DNA from: Scilla litardierei | Lineage: Eukaryota > Streptophyta > Magnoliopsida > Asparagales > Asparagaceae | NCBI GenBank assembly: GCA_030789695.1 | Contig: CM061142.1 | Coordinates: 352,941,486-353,005,485, forward strand | Direction: 5' to 3' | DNA: 64,000 bases | Part shown: positions 11,255 to 22,290 of the stretch, piece by piece | Layout: each line of letters begins with the position of its first letter | Numbering within the stretch: position 1 is the stretch's first letter | Position numbers and translations under genes: made by a program | The notes under the pieces: model-generated | What the model saw: the letters and a program-made list of their open reading frames with translations, nothing else | Databases searched by the model: none | What the model was told of the DNA's origin: nothing

Positions 11255-12506
11255 CTACTGCTGCTGAACGGGTTGCTGATTCCTAGGAGCATATTGCTGA
11301 TATTGATGTGGAGGTTGTTGCTGCTGAAACTGCTGCTGCTGAAACTGTTGCTGCTGAGGCCATGTCGGCTGATATATCTGTTGTTGCTGCTGCTGAGGTA
11401 GTGGCTGCTGATACATTGCCCGGTAACTAAGGTTGGGATGATTCTGGTTGTTTGGAGAGTAGGCCGGGTTGGAGCAAGTCCGTGGTGGAAAAGGCACGTT
11501 CCCCGTAGGATTGTAAAATAAAGCGCTCGCCTGGTCCAATGGTGGTGATATGTCACCACCATCGAAGTCCCCCATGACTTTTGTCTCCACCGCGGCAATA
11601 TGTTGCGTACAGGCACCACCGGTTCCTACCATCAATGAGGAGATCTGGGTCGACAGCAAGTCAAACTTGCTGGATAATTTGTCGACGTCCTCGACCCTGT
11701 GGATACCCCCAGATCTAGGTGCGGCTCTCTCGTCACACCATCGCTCATTGTTTGATGCAATATTTTCCAGAATCTGTCCGGCATCTTCTTCGCGTAGGGA
11801 CATAAAGGAACTTCCAGCCACGACGTCCATGGAAGATTTCATATCGTCCCTCAACCCATTATAGAACAGATTTATAATCTGCCACTTGGGGAGCTCATGG
11901 TGGGGACATCTCCACTGCATTTCCTTGTATCTGGTCCAGGCTTCATGCAGAGACTCGTGGCTGGCCTGGGAGAAGGAGGAAATCTCACTCCTCAGCTTCA
12001 TGGTCTTCCCCGGAGGAAAGAACTTCGTCAGAAAAGCATTTGAAAGCTTCTCCCAGGTGTTGAATGTGTTCGGGTCCTTCCCCCCTAAGCCACAACTTGG
12101 CCTTATCCCTCAGAGAGAAGGGAAATAGCTTCAGACGGATCGCCTCAGTTGTGACACCATTTATCAGGAAGGTGTCACATTTCTCCAAGTAGGAGTCCAA
12201 ATGTTCAATGAGGCTCTCCATAGGTGCCCCCGAGAATTGATCCTGCTGGATCCACGTCACCAAAGATGGCTTAAGCTCAAAGCTTTGAGCCGTAATAGTA
12301 GGAGGACGGATGGCGGAGGTGGACTCGAGAGATGGCATCGAGTACTCCAGTAGAGACTTGTGAGGTGGGGTGTTCTCCCCCATGGTTTCAGGATCCTCTC
12401 TTCTTCGCTTCTCTGCGGCAAGACGCCTTAGGGTGGCGTTTATCTCCGAATCAATGGGAATCAAGTTGTCGAGACTTCTTGTACTCCTGCGCATTAAAAA
12501 CAACAA
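11255..12506 (-). pseudogene. gag: Gag capsid protein, Athila-like gypsy
   Basis: The N-terminal frame (12506-11985) begins MRRSTRSLDNLIP and reaches the capsid core around LKLFPFSLRDKAKLWL, the hallmark of the plant Retrotrans_gag domain. The core continues in a second frame (12001-11255) with FNTWEKLSNAFLTKFFPPGK, ESLHEAWTRYKEM and LPKWQIINLFYNGL. The shift lies near a C run at about 12080, so one indel breaks the gene. The C-terminal third is Q-rich (poly-Q between about 11380 and 11255) with no clear zinc knuckle. Gag forms the particle that packages element RNA. Confidence 0.8.
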
Positions 12507-12676
12507 ACACCCGTGAAGCGAAAAGTGGGAAAGAAACAGATAAAATAAAAAATAGAAATATAAAATATAAAATAAAATAGAAATGGCAAAAGAAGAATGC
12601 GAAAATTATCGCGAGATGGGGATATGAGCTAGACTCAAGGGTTCATGAAATCCTAAGATAACAAGCACGTTGCCTA

Positions 12677-12692
12677 CCCGGCAACGGCGCCA
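12677..12692 (-). other. Primer-binding site, TGGCGCCGTTGCCGGG type
   Basis: The minus strand reads TGGCGCCGTTGCCGGG starting at 12692, seven bases after the LTR end. This is the tRNA-Asp-type site seen in Athila-like elements. It matches the plus-strand element's site at 29215 except for one base. Confidence 0.82.
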
Positions 12693-12699
12693 TAAAGCT

Positions 12700-14293
12700 T
12701 GACGCCCCCCCCGGTTTTTGTGCGTCTGGATGTGTGCAATAAGTAATTGGGGGCGTGAGATTTAAATATTTGTAACCGCAAGCGCACGGTGTTGTAGTGT
12801 GGCTTGGGGGTCGAACTTAGGGAGGCGTGGATGTGCTTGTGTCAAGAAGGATCAAATTCACCCCATGTGCGAGCTAGCCCGAATCGGATAATGGGTTGTC
12901 ACTGTAAATGGAATGCAAGGGATAAACGATATAAAGGGAAAACCTGGGACTTTGGTTTCTACCCTATCGTGAGATTCTCACCGATACGGCCTACGGGTAG
13001 GATAGCGATCAGAATTATGGTCTAATGGTGAGACGTTGCCTCTGAAAGTGGTACAAGCGTCTCATGGGCCCGATATTCCGGTCGGTGCCTAGGATGATAC
13101 GCCGGACTTCCCGAGTTCGGTCAGTGGGCACTCCCGTGTCCATTAACACTGACCGACTCCGGAAGCACTAAGCTTGCAACGATAACTCCCAACGCCTCAT
13201 CCTGACGCTCCTGCACGCTAGGATTCGACGTCAACGCTAAGGGTGTAAGCTATGGCTAGGGGGTCAACCGCCAAGGTTATTCCCCCTTGGCACAACGGTA
13301 AAAGGCGGTCTTTTTCCCGCCGATGACAATAAAACACCACGCGTACCCGGTAGATTCCTAATCCCTATCGATTTCCTAGTCCTATGGACGCATCGGGGAG
13401 AACCCACGAAGGGGTTTCCACCAAAATCATAGATTTGGGAACTACTCACACATATTTACTAAAAAGCAATCTAAATCAAAATCGACCGTTAGAAACATGA
13501 TCAGGCGATTGAAACGTAGTAAGAGTAATGCAATTAACACGATATTAAAGTGTAACAAAGATCAGAAGACTTACTAATATCTGAAAAATTCTAGCCGTCA
13601 AGAGAGAGAACAAACAGCAAAAAATAACAACTCCCGTTTCTAGAAAACCTAGGGGTCATATATATAGAATACGATATCACCCGATCGGTTGAAAAGTCAA
13701 CCGATCGGGTGACCTGCTTCGTTTCTTCGGCAGCTCAGAATAGGACTTCACCCGGTCACCACAGCACGGTCGGTTGAGGGTTGAAGCTGATCGATTGGAT
13801 CTTCGTGCCGTCGGGTGAACCGGTCGGTTGATCTCTCCGTGTCATGTCTTCGGAGAATCGGCTACAGGTGAACCGATCAGGTGAAGGTCGCCCGATCGGT
13901 TGGCATTCAGCATCAGAATTCTAGAGAGTTGTTGCGTTTGAATCGGTCACTGAACCGACCGGGTGACTTCATGTCCGTTCCAACTTGTGTCCGGGTGGTG
14001 CACGCGTGCATCACCCGATCGGTTGGAAGTGACCAACCGGTCGTGTGAGGGGCTGAAGGATGCGATCTTCGTCGTTTGACCCCCTGGATCACGCGTGACT
14101 CCTCCCGTTGCTCCGGGGACTCATGATATCGTCATTTTATGTCCCCTACGCCGGTAAACTCCTGCAAATTTACAAAAACACGGAAAAGTGAAAGAAAACA
14201 AGAAAACACGAGAAAACGAATACAAGACGGCGGTAAATAACGGAAAACACGGAAGAAAACGTGCGCAAATACATGAAATATAAACGCACGTCA
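12700..14293 (-). repeat. 5' LTR of the gag-only Athila-like element
   Basis: It ends in CA at 14293 and begins TG at 12700 (plus strand). The shared phrase ACACCGTGCGCTTGCG (minus, near 12795-12780) is also found in the R-U5 of the plus-strand Athila-like LTRs, so the families are related. The palindrome array lies in U3 and the TATA box at 13656-13669. The 3' partner LTR is not in the window. Confidence 0.75.
13656..14048 (-). promoter_or_regulatory. LTR promoter: palindrome array plus TATA box
   Basis: Motifs around CCGATCGG with flanks CACC/TCAACC (for example CACCCGATCGGTTG at 13678-13691 and TCAACCGATCGGGTGA at 13697-13712) occur about twelve times to 14048. The minus-strand TATA box TTCTATATATATGA lies at 13669-13656, immediately downstream. 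The same architecture and motif occur inside the element at 9181-9546. Confidence 0.68.
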
Positions 14294-15418
14294 GCTACTG
14301 TTTATCGTTAGTCGGTCTAAGAACATTCATCGACCGACTAGTTGAGAAACTAATCGGTTAGGATTTGTTCTTAGACCGACTAGTTCTTCTTGTAGACAGC
14401 CTATCGTATTTCATCTCTTAGTCGGTCAAAGAACACTCACCGACCGACTAGTTGTGAAACTAGTCGGTTGGCAAGTCTTCTTAGACTGACTAGTTCTATC
14501 GACCTGAATTCTATATTCTTGGGTGTCATCCTCTTAGTCGGTCCAAGAAGAATCACCGACCGACTAGTTGAGAAACTAATCGGTCAGTGATTCTTCTTAG
14601 ACCGATTAAGCTGCTTCAGAATAGAGCCGTTGGAGCATTAAATGCTACGATTTTTTGCTCTCTCTCTTCCTCTAATCTATATATACTTAAAGGGCTTCTT
14701 CAAGGCTATCAAGGCTGATATTCTAGAGGTTTAGAGAAATCAAAGAGGAGCCATTCAACTCTATTCTAAAGCTCTCTCATCTCACAGGAATCTCTCCCTC
14801 AACTTCTTGAGCATTAATTCCTCAAGAGAGATTCTCTCCATTATGAGCCTCTCAAGCGAAGAGCTTGATCCAAGGTCACCAATCTCTCCCTAGCCACCTA
14901 TTGCTGGTTATCTTGGTGGAGCTAGGGTTTGGTGCCTTCGCCTTCCTCAAAATCCTTCTTGCCCTAATATTGGTAAGTTTACTCAAGGCATATGATTTTG
15001 TTGGTAAGTATTTCATTGTTTCACTTACATTGTTTTAAATTGTTCTCTCGGTTGTGAGAGAAGTGTGTGATCTTGGGTTCTGGGAGTCACATGTTCATTT
15101 GTGTATGATTTGGTCTTGTAGAGATTTTTCTACAAGAATTTCATAGTGCAAGACTTGGGTTAGTGGTTTCTAACTCAAGTATCCGGAAGGGATCCAGGTG
15201 GTTGGGATGTAGGATCACCGGGAACAAGTCAGGGAGACTTGGGTGGATCCGAACCCGTTGCATACTTTGTTTACATTGTTTTATTCTTGTTGTTTGTAGT
15301 TTATTCCGCATTGTTGTTTGTGTGTTTGCACAATAATTTGGAATAATACTCTTGATTATTTTAAAGTACTATTCACCCCCCCTCTAGTACTTGTGCAGTA
15401 GCTACACAGGGCATTACA
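14294..15418 (+). repeat. 5' LTR of copia element (5'-truncated)
   Basis: It aligns over its length with 19525-20649, both 1125 bp. It ends GGCATTACA. It carries three of the five long hairpin units, a TATA box (CTATATATACTTAAA, 14677-14691) and downstream C/T-rich leader sequence ending in GCCCTAATATTGGTAAGTTT, which contains a splice-donor-like GGTAAGT. Confidence 0.88.
14312..14610. repeat. Three long hairpin units in copia 5' LTR
   Basis: Each unit is about 78 bp and is a near-perfect inverted repeat, with left arm TTAGTCGGTCCAAGAAG..., central GACCGACTAGTT and the right arm complementary to it. Units start near 14312, 14420 and 14534. The core half-site is TAGTCGGT. They lie directly upstream of the TATA box. 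Confidence 0.8.
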
Positions 15419-15420
15419 TT

Positions 15421-15433
15421 TGGTATCAGAGCC
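15421..15433 (+). other. Primer-binding site, tRNA-iMet type
   Basis: TGGTATCAGAGCC, two bases after the LTR end at 15418. Standard for copia elements. Confidence 0.93.
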
Positions 15434-15445
15434 AAGTTCATAGCT

Positions 15446-17626
15446 ATGACAAACAACGACTACAACGTTTTCAAGAACCGCGAAGGAGCTCCTTCGGTGA
15501 TGGAAGGACACTCCTCAACTAGGCCTCCCTTCTTCAACGGCACCAATTATGGGTACTGGAAATGCTGGATGGAAACGTTCCTCCGGAGCACTTCACTATG
15601 GAGAGCTACTTTGACGGAGTATGTCGATCCCACCGAACCGGACTTCGTGAAGTGGACTACCGCGGAGGTGAACAATGCCAAGGGAATGAATGCCTTACAA
15701 TGTGCGTTGGAGCCCGAAGACTTCAACATGATATGCACATGTAAGAGTGCATATCAAATTTGGAACCAACTCCTCATCTTGCATGAAGGAACGAGTACGG
15801 TAAAAGACTCTAAAATCGTTGTTGCTAACAAAGAGTTCGAATTATTTCACATGGAACATGGTGAAAGTATGAAGGAGTACTATGCTCGCTTCGTGGACAT
15901 ATCCAACGAATTGGAAGCTCTTGGGAAGAACTATACCCAAAAGGAGAAAGTCGCGAAGATTATTGACGGACTTCCTTCTTGTTGGGAAAAGCGTACCTTT
16001 GCCATCGAGGTAGGTAATGATATGAATAAGTATACTGTCGTACAACTAATGGGTACCTTGTTTTCTTATGAGGTACACAAGGACAGTAAGATCAAGATGC
16101 AGGAAAAGATGAAGTCGTACTTGGAGCAAGACGTGCCAAAGAAAAAGACGATTGCGTTCAAGGCCGCTTCATCAACATCCACCGATGATGAAGAATCAGA
16201 AGATGAGTTGGACATAGAAGCTTTGGCCGAGATGGCAAAGAAGTTCAACCGATTCTTCCAAAAAGGTATGTTTAGGAATAAATCTAAATTTAGTTCAACT
16301 AATGCCTCCGCTCCTATGTGTTATAAATGCAACAATCCAGGACACATCAAGCTGGATTGTCCTCTCAACAAACACAAGGAGAAGTGGAAGGCACCCAAGT
16401 ACGACAAGTCGAGAAAGTACAAGAAAGGGTACAAGAAAGGACTTGTCGGCTCATTCACCGACTCCGAAGAGGACTCCAAAAGTGGAGAACCGGATGATGA
16501 ACAAGTGGAGAGAGCAAACATGTGCTTCATGGCGAGAGAGGACCATGATCAAGACACCTCTTCTGATGAAAGCGAGGATGAAGGCAATGAGGTAACTATG
16601 GATGAACTTAGATTAGCCAACGAACAACTTTGGTCTAAGTTTTCTAAATTGGCTATTAGATATATTAAGATTAAAGTTGAGCTAACTAGTCTCCAAACCT
16701 CGCCTAAGCATATCATCATCAACAACGACACCGTTGTTGAAGGTTTGAGAAATGAGATTGAAAATCACAAATCTCAACTTGAGCATGTTAATATAGAGGA
16801 ATCGGATGAACACGAGATAGCGGATTGGATTTCTCGAAACTCAACTTTGAGTATTGAGAATGAGAATCTCAAGTCTCGTGTTTGTGCACTCACTACTCAA
16901 GTGTCCACTTTGGATGCTTCTATACTTTCTCTCACCGAGAAGTATGAGTACACATTAGGCTGAATTAATAAATTCAATAAAGGTAAGGGCCATTTGGATA
17001 ATATCCTACATGACTTACTTCCGACCAATCATCACATTGGCTTGGGGTGTAAGATGGGAGACTCATCCAAATCGGTCACGACCTTTGTTAGTACATCTTC
17101 CGAAGCCTCAACTAGTGGAAGTAAACACCCCGTGGGTAGTTCATCTACCAATAGTGCTTCCATTAGGTACATACACCCGTTTGGAAAGAAACCCACTTTG
17201 CGTGGACCTCCAAAGAAGGGTCATGCATTTATGTACACCAATACCATGCCATGTAGGAACACATCTCCTACTCCATATGTTCGCACGTATGATGATTTTT
17301 ATGCTCCACATCCACGAGCACGTGCACACCATGTGAGACACACTCATGCACGTGTTCCTCCGCATGCATATGTTCATCCACATTGTCATATGAACAATTA
17401 TCATCATGCACCATTTCATCATGTGCCCTATGCTTATCCTCGACATGTATATCCTAGGCCACTTCCTCGTAGCCCACATGCATCACATAGAAATCAACAA
17501 CATGTGCATGCTCCCAATAGGAATAGGGCTCCCAAAATATTCACTATTTGGGGCCCGAAGAACACAAGCATGCATGAAAAACAAGCATATATTAATTCGT
17601 ATTTCATGAAATGTTGTGCACAATGA
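15446..17626 (+). pseudogene. gag: Copia Gag (UBN2-type capsid with CCHC zinc knuckle), one internal stop
   Basis: The ATG lies 12 bp after the primer site. Residues 20-240 match the plant copia Gag pattern: PPFFNGTNYGYWK, then YQIWNQLLILHEGT, KEYYARFVDISNEL and KIIDGLPSCWEK. Residues about 292-305 form a zinc knuckle CYKCNNPGHIKLDC (CX2CX4HX4C, intact). Acidic and coiled-coil segments follow, then TGA at 16961. The same frame continues to 17626 with FNKGKGHLDNIL, typical of SIRE-lineage Gag tails, and an unusual H/P/Y-rich stretch. A frameshifted WTWLPKV follows at about 17670. Gag packages RNA in cytoplasmic particles. Confidence 0.88.
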
Positions 17627-17689
17627 TGATTTTGTTGGGAAGTCTAAGTCCAATTGGACTTGGCTTCCAAAGGTCTAATTTCTTAGGAC

Positions 17690-18920
17690 CCAATGACCTT
17701 GGGTACCATAGAATGATATTTTTATCTTCAGGTACTCAAGAATAAGAGAAGGAGCAACAAATCAAATTTAGCTGCATATTAAGTTTTCTAGGTTCAATCC
17801 ACCATGGAGTTGATGGTGCTTTAGTGATGCACCAAAGTAGGGGGAGCTTAATGTTGTAAGTATATTCTTACATTTGGTTTCCATATATGTTGAATGCATG
17901 TAGATGTCTCTTTGTATTTTAGACTATCTCATGCATATCTTGATGCTAGTTTTGATCTTGTGTTTTAATTCTTATCTTTCTTATGCTCATGGCATTCCAT
18001 GCTTATTATTGACTCATTTAGTGAGTATCTCTTTTGGAATGCATGCTAGTACTAGAATTGTGTATGCCATAAGTTCTATGAAGTTACTATCTCTTTTTTG
18101 GCATAACACTTTTGCATGAAATTGATAGTTGATATTCATTTTGTTTTAATCACCTTGTCACCTCACATCGCACACTTCACTTAGATTTGGAATGCTTATT
18201 CTTTGTGATTCTTTTCGATCGATGTTGTGACATTTGGTGTTGTATGATGTGTACGTCATGTTGCCATTTGTTTCTTGTGCACATTGTATTTATGTATCTG
18301 ATATTTACCTCGTCGCTCGACGACTATCTTGATTTATTAGAAATTTTTTCTATGAAAACATAGAATTGTTTTCCATGCAATAAATTCATCAAGAATGTTG
18401 ATATTGGAGAGTATGTTCCATAACTCAATTCGTGAAATTGATTTGAGTTTTGATGATTTCGATTTTCGACTATGGTCTCGTTGGCACGCTTTGACTTTCT
18501 TCGGTATTTTACATTTGGTATTTTACATTCATGTCATTTGGACTGTGGTCGTATTCTTAGACTCCCATGCTTTTATTTGTAGCCATTGTTGTTGTCGTTG
18601 ATCTTCTCCCACTCTTTTTGCTAATGCCAAAGGGGAAGAGAATTAATAATGACAATAATGACAATATGCTAAATGATAATTTAAAGCATTTTACCGTGAA
18701 TCTAATTTGATATGTTAGATTCAGGGGGAGTTAAGATATAAAACTGGATTTAGATCCTAAATTGCAATACTTGAGTTCACATTTTATACTTTCCTCGTCT
18801 GCTTGATGCATATGATTATAATTGAATACGGAACTAACGTGTCATCAAAACAGGGGGGAGTAAGTAAATTTCATTTTAATCACTATTATTGATTATTATT
18901 TATGTTGGTATGTCATCACC
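17690..18920 (+). other. Non-coding interior of the copia element in place of pol
   Basis: There is no gene-like frame. Three purine tracts resembling the true PPT recur: AGTAGGGGGAGCTT (about 17838), TTCAGGGGGAGTTAA (about 18720) and ACAGGGGGGAGTAAG (about 18850). The true one is at 18921. SIRE-lineage elements often carry extra sequence between pol and the 3' LTR, so this may be what remains of it. Nothing else recognisable. Confidence 0.6.
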
Positions 18921-18934
18921 AAAAAGGGGGAGAA
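18921..18934 (+). other. Polypurine tract of copia element
   Basis: AAAAAGGGGGAGAA directly before the LTR start TGTTGAG. Position and purity fit a plus-strand primer. Confidence 0.88.
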
Positions 18935-20649
18935 TGTTGAGTATTGATTCCCTGGATTTGGTTTTGATGATGAACAAACATAAATATCGTGAACTAACTA
19001 TTTGTGAGCGCAGTTATGGAGATCGTCGCCAAATTACTACGAACATCAAAAGTAACGTCTCAAGACTTCTCAAAGCACGTGATCGTGTGCCTGAAGCTTT
19101 GTTGAAGCTCTAGGAGCATTATTGAAGTCAAGAGATCCGGATTGAAGCTTTGAAGACGGTTCGTCAAGTTTTATTTATTTTCTTCTAGCTTCACCGTGTA
19201 GAATGTTAAGCCTTGAGTAGGTCTTACATTATTAGAGCTAGGATTTTCATAGAAGCCCATAGAAACTTTCCCGAAGCCTTACATTTCATTTCGCGGCTTC
19301 TAGTGCATCTTAGTTGGTTCAAGAAGAAGAACCAACCGACTAGATGGCAATCTAGTCGGTCGGCAATCCTTCGTGAACCGACTAGATATCTTACCTCATT
19401 TCAGCTCATTCACTGTTGACCAATTAGTCGGTCCAAGAAGGTTCACCGACCGACTAGTTGTCAAACTAGTCGGTTTGGAATCCTTCTTAGACCGACTAGT
19501 TATATCTTCATTTTCACAGCCCAAGCAACTGTTTATCGTTAGTCGGTCTAAGAACATTCATCGACCGACTAGTTGAGAAACTAATCGGTTAGGATTTGTT
19601 CTTAGACCGACTAGTTCTCCTTGTAGACAGCCTATCGTATTCATCTCTTAGTCGGTCAAAGAACACTCACCGACCGACTAGTTATGAAACTAGTCGGTTG
19701 GCAAGTCTTCTTAGACATACTAGTTCTATCGACCTGAATTCTATACTCTTGGCTGACATCCTCTTAGTCGGTCCAAGAAGAATCACCGACCGACTAGTTG
19801 AGAAACTACTCGGTCAGTGATCCTTCTTAGACCGATTAAGCTGCTTCAGAATAGAGCCGTTGGAGCATTAAATGCTACGATTTTTGCTCTCTCTCTCTTC
19901 CTCTAATCTATATATACTTGAAGGGCTTCTTCAAGGCTATCAAGGCTGATATTCTAGAGGTTTAGAGAAATCAAAAAGGAGCCATTCAACTATATTCCAA
20001 AACTCTCTCTTCTTACAAGAATCTCTCCCTCAACTTCTTGAGCCTTAATGCCTCAAGAGAGATTCTCTCCATTGTGAGCCTCTCAAGCTAAGAGGTTGAT
20101 CCAAGGTCACCAATATCTCCCTAGCCACCTATTGCTGGTTATCTTGGTGGAGCTAGGGTTTGGTGCCTTCGCCTTCCTCAAAATCCTTCTTGCCCTAATA
20201 TTGGTAAGTTTACTCAAGGCATATGATTTTGTTGGTAAGTATTTCATTGTTTCATTTACATTGTTTTAAGTTGTTCTCTCGGTTGTGAGAGAAGTGTGTG
20301 ATCCCGGGTTGTGGGAGTCACATGTTCATTTGTGTATGATTTGGTCTTGTAGAGGTTTTTCTACAAGAATTTCATAGTGCAAGACTTGGGTTAGTGGTTT
20401 CTAACTCAAGTATCCGGAGGGGATCTAGGTGGTTGGGATGTAGGATCACCGGGAACAAGTCGGGGAGACTTGGGTGGATCTGAACCCGTTACATACTTTG
20501 TTTGCATTGTTTTATTCTTGTTGTTTGTAGTTTATTCCGCATTGTTGTTTGTGTGTTTGCATAATAATTAGGAATAATACTCTTGATTATTTTAAAGTAT
20601 TATTCACCCCCCATCTAGTACTTGTGCAATTGCTACACAGGGCATTACA
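18935..20649 (+). repeat. 3' LTR of copia element (complete, 1715 bp)
   Basis: It starts TGTTGAG after the purine tract and ends ATTACA at 20649. It carries five hairpin units, a TATA box (CTATATATACTTG, about 19909-19921) and the C/T-rich leader. Differences from the 5' LTR are scattered substitutions and 1-bp indels. Confidence 0.9.
19310..19839. repeat. Five long hairpin units at about 114-bp period in copia 3' LTR
   Basis: Units start at 19310, 19424, 19539, 19648 and 19764 (spacing 114, 115, 109, 116). Each is about 78 bp and self-complementary, built from four TAGTCGGT half-sites with arms such as CCAAGAAG/CTTCTTAG. Units diverge from each other but keep arm pairing. The array ends about 70 bp before the TATA box. 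Confidence 0.8.
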
Positions 20650-20650
20650 G

Positions 20651-22290
20651 TCTTGTCCTTTGGTGGTATGTGGACATGAGCTTTACGCTGACTTTATTGT
20701 CTACGACATCACCAACTATGATGTCGTCCTTGGGATGGACTAGCTTGGGAGTTTCTACGCCACGATCGATTGCCGACGGAAGAAAGTGGTGTTCGAGATT
20801 CCAGGTCATCCAGTGTTTGAGTTCAGCCGAGGTAGCAGTTTGCTTGGTCCTGTCAGGTTTCGGGCCAAGCCAGTGGAGATTGTTTCCATGCAGATGGAGC
20901 AGAGTAGACCAGCTGTGGTGCAGGAATTCGACGACGTCTTCCCTGAGGAGATATCTGGACTGCTGCCCGATCGAGCTCTTGAGTTTTCGTTCGATCTTAT
21001 TCCGGGAGCGCAGCCCATTTTGAAAGCACCATATCGTATGGCTCAAGCAGAGTTGGAGGAGTTGCGTAGGCAGCTAGATGAGCTTTTGCAGAAGGGGTAT
21101 ATTAATCCTAGTGTGTCTCCGTGGGGAGCACCGGTGTTGCTGGTGAAGAAGAAGGATGGTTCGCGTCGTATGTGCGTGGACTACAGGGAGCTGAATGCCG
21201 TCACCATCAAGAATCGATATCCATTGCCTCGTATAGACGACATCTTTGATCAGCTTGGAGGATCGAGAGTGTTGTCTAAGTTGGACTTGAGGAATGGCTA
21301 TCACCAATTGAAGGTGAGGAAAGAAGATATCCAGAAGACAGTGTTCAAGACGAAGTATGGTCACTACGAGTTCGTGGTTATGCCTTTCGGTGTAACAAAT
21401 GTGCCCACAGTTTTTATGAACCTGATGAATCTGATCTTCTACGACTTTCTAGATAAGTTTGTCGTTATCTTTATTGACGACATCTTGGTCTATTCAAGGT
21501 CGGAGGAAGAGCATGCATCGCACTTGAGGACAGTATTGGAAATCTTGAGGAAGCATCCTTTGTATGCTAAGTATTCCAAGTGCGAGTTCTGGCTTGATAG
21601 GGTTGCTTTTCTTGGGCATGTAGTGTCAGGAGATGGAATATCGATGGATCCTGAGAAGTTTAAGGCCATCAGAGAGTGGCCAGTTCCAAAGTCAGCGTCT
21701 GAGATCTGGAGTTTCCTTAGGCTTGCAGGTTATTATCGGTGTTTCATTAAGGACTTTTCTCGGATTGCTGAGCCGATGACTCGATTGATGAGGAAGGATG
21801 TGCCGTTTGTCTGGTCAGATGATTGTGAGAAGGCCTGTGCTATTATGAAGGAGAGATTGACGATTACCCCTGTCCTAGCTGTGCCCAATCGGAGTGGAGG
21901 ATTTGAGATCTTTTGCAATGCTTCTGGCAAAGGCCTCGGTTGTATTTTGCATCAGCCTGGGCACGTGGTTGCGTATGCTTCTCGTCAGCTTAAGGCCCAT
22001 GAGAAGAATTACCTGACGCATGATTTGGAGTTGGCTGCAGTCGTATTTGCGCTCAAGAGTTGGAGGCACTTCTTGCTGAGTGAGAAGGTGAAGATCTTCA
22101 CCGACCACAAGAGCTTGAAGTATATCTTCACGCAGAAGGAGCTCAACATGCGACATCATCGATAATTGGAACTCTAAAAGATTATGAGATCGACTTGCAG
22201 TATCACCTTGGCAAGGTGAATGTGGTTCTGTATGCGCTGAGCAGACTTTCAGCGGTGATGATGTTGACTTCGCAGTGGAGGTTGCAGTAA
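20651..22290 (+). pseudogene. pol: Protease end, reverse transcriptase and RNase H of Gypsy-A
   Basis: The frame opens in protease (CGHELYADFIVYD...DVVLGMD), has TAG at 20741 (W to stop in GMDW), and continues from 20786 with RT. RT motifs include [29 protein letters not shown], the catalytic FIDDILVYS near 21470, and FLGHVVS. The connection and RNase H follow. The first RNase H catalytic Asp appears changed to Asn ([10 protein letters not shown], usually CDAS), a G-to-A type change. At about 22165-22176 TAA and a shift break the frame; the remainder (KDYEIDLQYH, VNVVLYALSRLS) reads in frame 1 to TAA at 22288. Confidence 0.88.

Larger units (their letters stand above)
8706..14293 (-). mobile_element. 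Athila-like gypsy element with gag-protease and third-ORF start but no RT/integrase
   Basis: On the minus strand the order is: 5' LTR (14293-12700), primer-binding site (12692), gag (12506-10823), protease (10822-9980), post-pol hairpin (9696-9679), internal palindrome array with TATA box (9546-9181), and the first codons of a third ORF (8751). The LARD then interrupts it. RT, RNase H and integrase are missing between 9980 and 9743. The right end CA at 14293 abuts the middle of a copia LTR, so this element was inserted there; GCTAC (14294-14298) is the expected target duplication but its partner is outside the window. The lineage is judged from the primer-binding site and the protease style. 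Confidence 0.78.
14294..20649 (+). mobile_element. Copia (SIRE-like) element carrying gag only
   Basis: Truncated 5' LTR (14294-15418), tRNA-iMet primer site, gag, about 1.2 kb of non-coding DNA, purine tract and a complete 3' LTR (18935-20649). Protease, integrase, RT and RNase H are absent, making it a gag-only (TR-GAG-type) element. The first 590 bp of its 5' LTR are missing because the minus-strand Athila-like element entered the LTR at 14294. Its right end lies inside the protease gene of Gypsy-A; GTCTT (20650-20654) is the expected right target duplication. Confidence 0.85.
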
